NCBI GenBank assembly: GCA_007122045.1
Contig: SKJM01000467.1
Span: forward strand, 1-7,180
Direction: 5' to 3'
Length of the DNA: 7,180 nucleotides
Source: Planctomycetales bacterium
GTDB taxonomy: Bacteria > Planctomycetota > Planctomycetia > Pirellulales > Thermoguttaceae
Position numbers and translations under genes: made by a program. Each line of letters opens with the position of its first letter. Position 1 is the stretch's first letter. Below are positions 6,331 to 7,180 of this stretch, piece after piece. Below the pieces are notes generated by a model. The model was not told the DNA's origin and did no database searches. It worked only from the letters and a program-made list of their open reading frames with translations.

Positions 6331-6849
6331 ATGCAAATCGTCCTCCATCAACCGGAAATCCACTACAACGCGGGCAACGTGGGCCGCACCTGCGTGGCCC
6401 TGGACGCGAAGCTCTGGCTGGTCCGCCCGCTCGGGTTCCACCTCGACGACAAGCACCTCCGCCGGGCGGGGATGGACTATTGGCAGCACCTCGACTGGGA
6501 AGTGGTCGACAATTGGGAGGCACTCGGCGCGCGGCTCGACGAGGGGCGCATGTGGTTCTTCTCGAAGAAGGCCCAACGGGCGTACACTGAAGCGCGCTTC
6601 GAGCCCGAGCCGGTGCTGGTGTTCGGGTCCGAGTCGGCGGGGTTGCCGCCCGGGCTGCTTCAGACGCACGCCGACCGCTGCCTGCGCATCCCGATGCATC
6701 CGAACGCCCGCTGCCTGAATCTTGCGGTGAGCGTGGCCGTCGCCGCCTTCGAGGTCCGGCGGCAGTTGCAGGCCGCCTCGGATGGACGCACGCCTTGCGA
6801 AGAAGCCGAAGCAGCCCCCCCACGCCATTGCAAGAGCAGGTCGCTGTGA
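6331..6849 (+). CDS. trmL: tRNA (cytidine/uridine-34 2'-O)-methyltransferase TrmL, 172 aa
   Basis: TrmL is a SPOUT-class cytoplasmic enzyme that transfers a methyl group from S-adenosylmethionine to the ribose of wobble base 34 in certain leucine tRNAs. The three family motifs are present: NAGNVGRT (13-20), FGSESAGLP (98-106) and IPMHPNARCLNL (120-131), the last two forming the trefoil-knot cofactor site. The family usually reads RSLNLSN here; this protein reads RCLNLAV, so a Ser and an Asn are replaced. The last 25 or so residues form a charged, low-complexity tail that extends somewhat beyond the typical 155-160 residue length and includes two cysteines (156 and 167). The ATG follows the bshB1 stop by 4 nt with no clear ribosome site, which suggests translational coupling and one operon. 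Confidence 0.93.
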   Translation: MQIVLHQPEIHYNAGNVGRTCVALDAKLWLVRPLGFHLDDKHLRRAGMDYWQHLDWEVVDNWEALGARLDEGRMWFFSKKAQRAYTEARFEPEPVLVFGSESAGLPPGLLQTHADRCLRIPMHPNARCLNLAVSVAVAAFEVRRQLQAASDGRTPCEEAEAAPPRHCKSRSL

Positions 6850-6851
6850 AC

Positions 6852-6880
6852 GTGACATTTTCGGCGCGGCGCGGTAAAAT
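6852..6880 (+). promoter_or_regulatory. Candidate sigma70-type promoter for the right-edge membrane protein
   Basis: GTGACA (6852-6857, five of six matches to TTGACA) and TAAAAT (6875-6880, five of six matches to TATAAT) are 17 nt apart, the best-formed promoter in the window. It begins 3 nt after the trmL stop codon and would start transcription near 6887, giving a leader of about 68 nt before the ATG at 6955. It suggests that the last gene is a separate transcription unit from bshB1-trmL. Confidence 0.55.
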
Positions 6881-6954
6881 GGCGGTTGTTCGGACGTGGG
6901 TCCGCCCGGGTACAACACAACGGATCCGGCGGCGCTGGGAAAGGGGGTGTCGCG

Positions 6955-7180
6955 ATGTTCCGGCTTGTCGTGGTTTTCGCATTGGCGGTGCTTGTGGTTC
7001 TCGCCGCCTTGACCGCCTTCGGCAGCACCGGGGGGTGGACGGCAGGGGTGGTGCTAGTAGCTGTCGGCGCGATTTGGCTCACGCGGCGCGAGGGTCTCGC
7101 AGCCGAAGGGTTGCTCTTATTCGTGATCCTTGGTCTCGCAACATTGATCCCCATTGTCCGCCAGGGGCGGCACGCCGCAC
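6955..7180 (+). CDS. Small hydrophobic, probable inner-membrane protein, N-terminal part
   Basis: The frame opens at the ATG at 6955, with GGGGGT (6943-6948) 6 nt upstream, and stays open for 75 codons to the right edge. Three hydrophobic segments are visible: residues about 3-22, 28-42 and 51-67. They are separated by a Gly/Ser/Thr turn and a TRREG loop near residues 43-47, and a basic RQGRH stretch follows the third. This pattern suggests a multi-pass inner-membrane protein. I recognise no family, and transporter or other functions cannot be assigned. The good ribosome site and the well-placed upstream promoter support a real gene. It may end shortly after the window or be the start of a longer protein. 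Confidence 0.6.
   Translation, partial: MFRLVVVFALAVLVVLAALTAFGSTGGWTAGVVLVAVGAIWLTRREGLAAEGLLLFVILGLATLIPIVRQGRHAA

Noticed and set aside
5099..6718. A 539-codon plus-strand frame crossing the intergenic region and bshB1 into trmL
   Set aside because: It overlaps three genes in the wrong frame and is rich in Arg, Pro and Gly. The overlapping bshB1 and trmL frames have clear family motifs.

Overview
This window looks like chromosomal DNA from a GC-rich planctomycete or close relative in the PVC group. That placement is an inference from three things: the style of the left-edge protein (one N-terminal membrane anchor, SurA/PpiD-like helices, then a long Pro/Glu linker), a topoisomerase I with four GR(Y/F)GP(Y/F) C-terminal repeats and a lysine-rich tail, and a REP-like palindrome whose chance translations resemble short 'proteins' I remember from planctomycete annotations. 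No rRNA or other decisive marker is present.

Layout. Positions 1-1285 (minus) hold the N-terminal 428 codons of an anchored parvulin-type foldase-like protein, cut by the left edge inside a 21-nt tandem repeat (1-363) that encodes a Glu/Pro heptad. A roughly 480-base divergent spacer (1286-1768) carries a candidate promoter for each flanking gene and a hairpin at the predicted 5' end of the topA message. topA (1769-4471, plus) is complete. A short convergent spacer with a possible weak bidirectional terminator separates it from a complete, unrecognised, probably exported 226-residue protein on the minus strand (4519-5199). A gene-free stretch (5200-5618) holds a 58-nt near-perfect palindrome. 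Then come two plus-strand genes separated by 4 nt: a bshB1-type zinc deacetylase (5619-6326) and the tRNA wobble-base methyltransferase trmL (6331-6849). After a well-formed promoter candidate (6852-6880), a small hydrophobic protein starts at 6955 and runs off the right edge.

Together these are mostly housekeeping functions: envelope protein folding, DNA supercoiling, low-molecular-weight thiol or amino-sugar deacetylation, and tRNA modification. I see no mobile element, CRISPR array, defence system or RNA gene. The best leads are the repeat array with an identity gradient, the 58-nt palindrome, the structured topA leader and the unclassified exported protein. Both edge genes are truncated, so their domain content is only partly visible.
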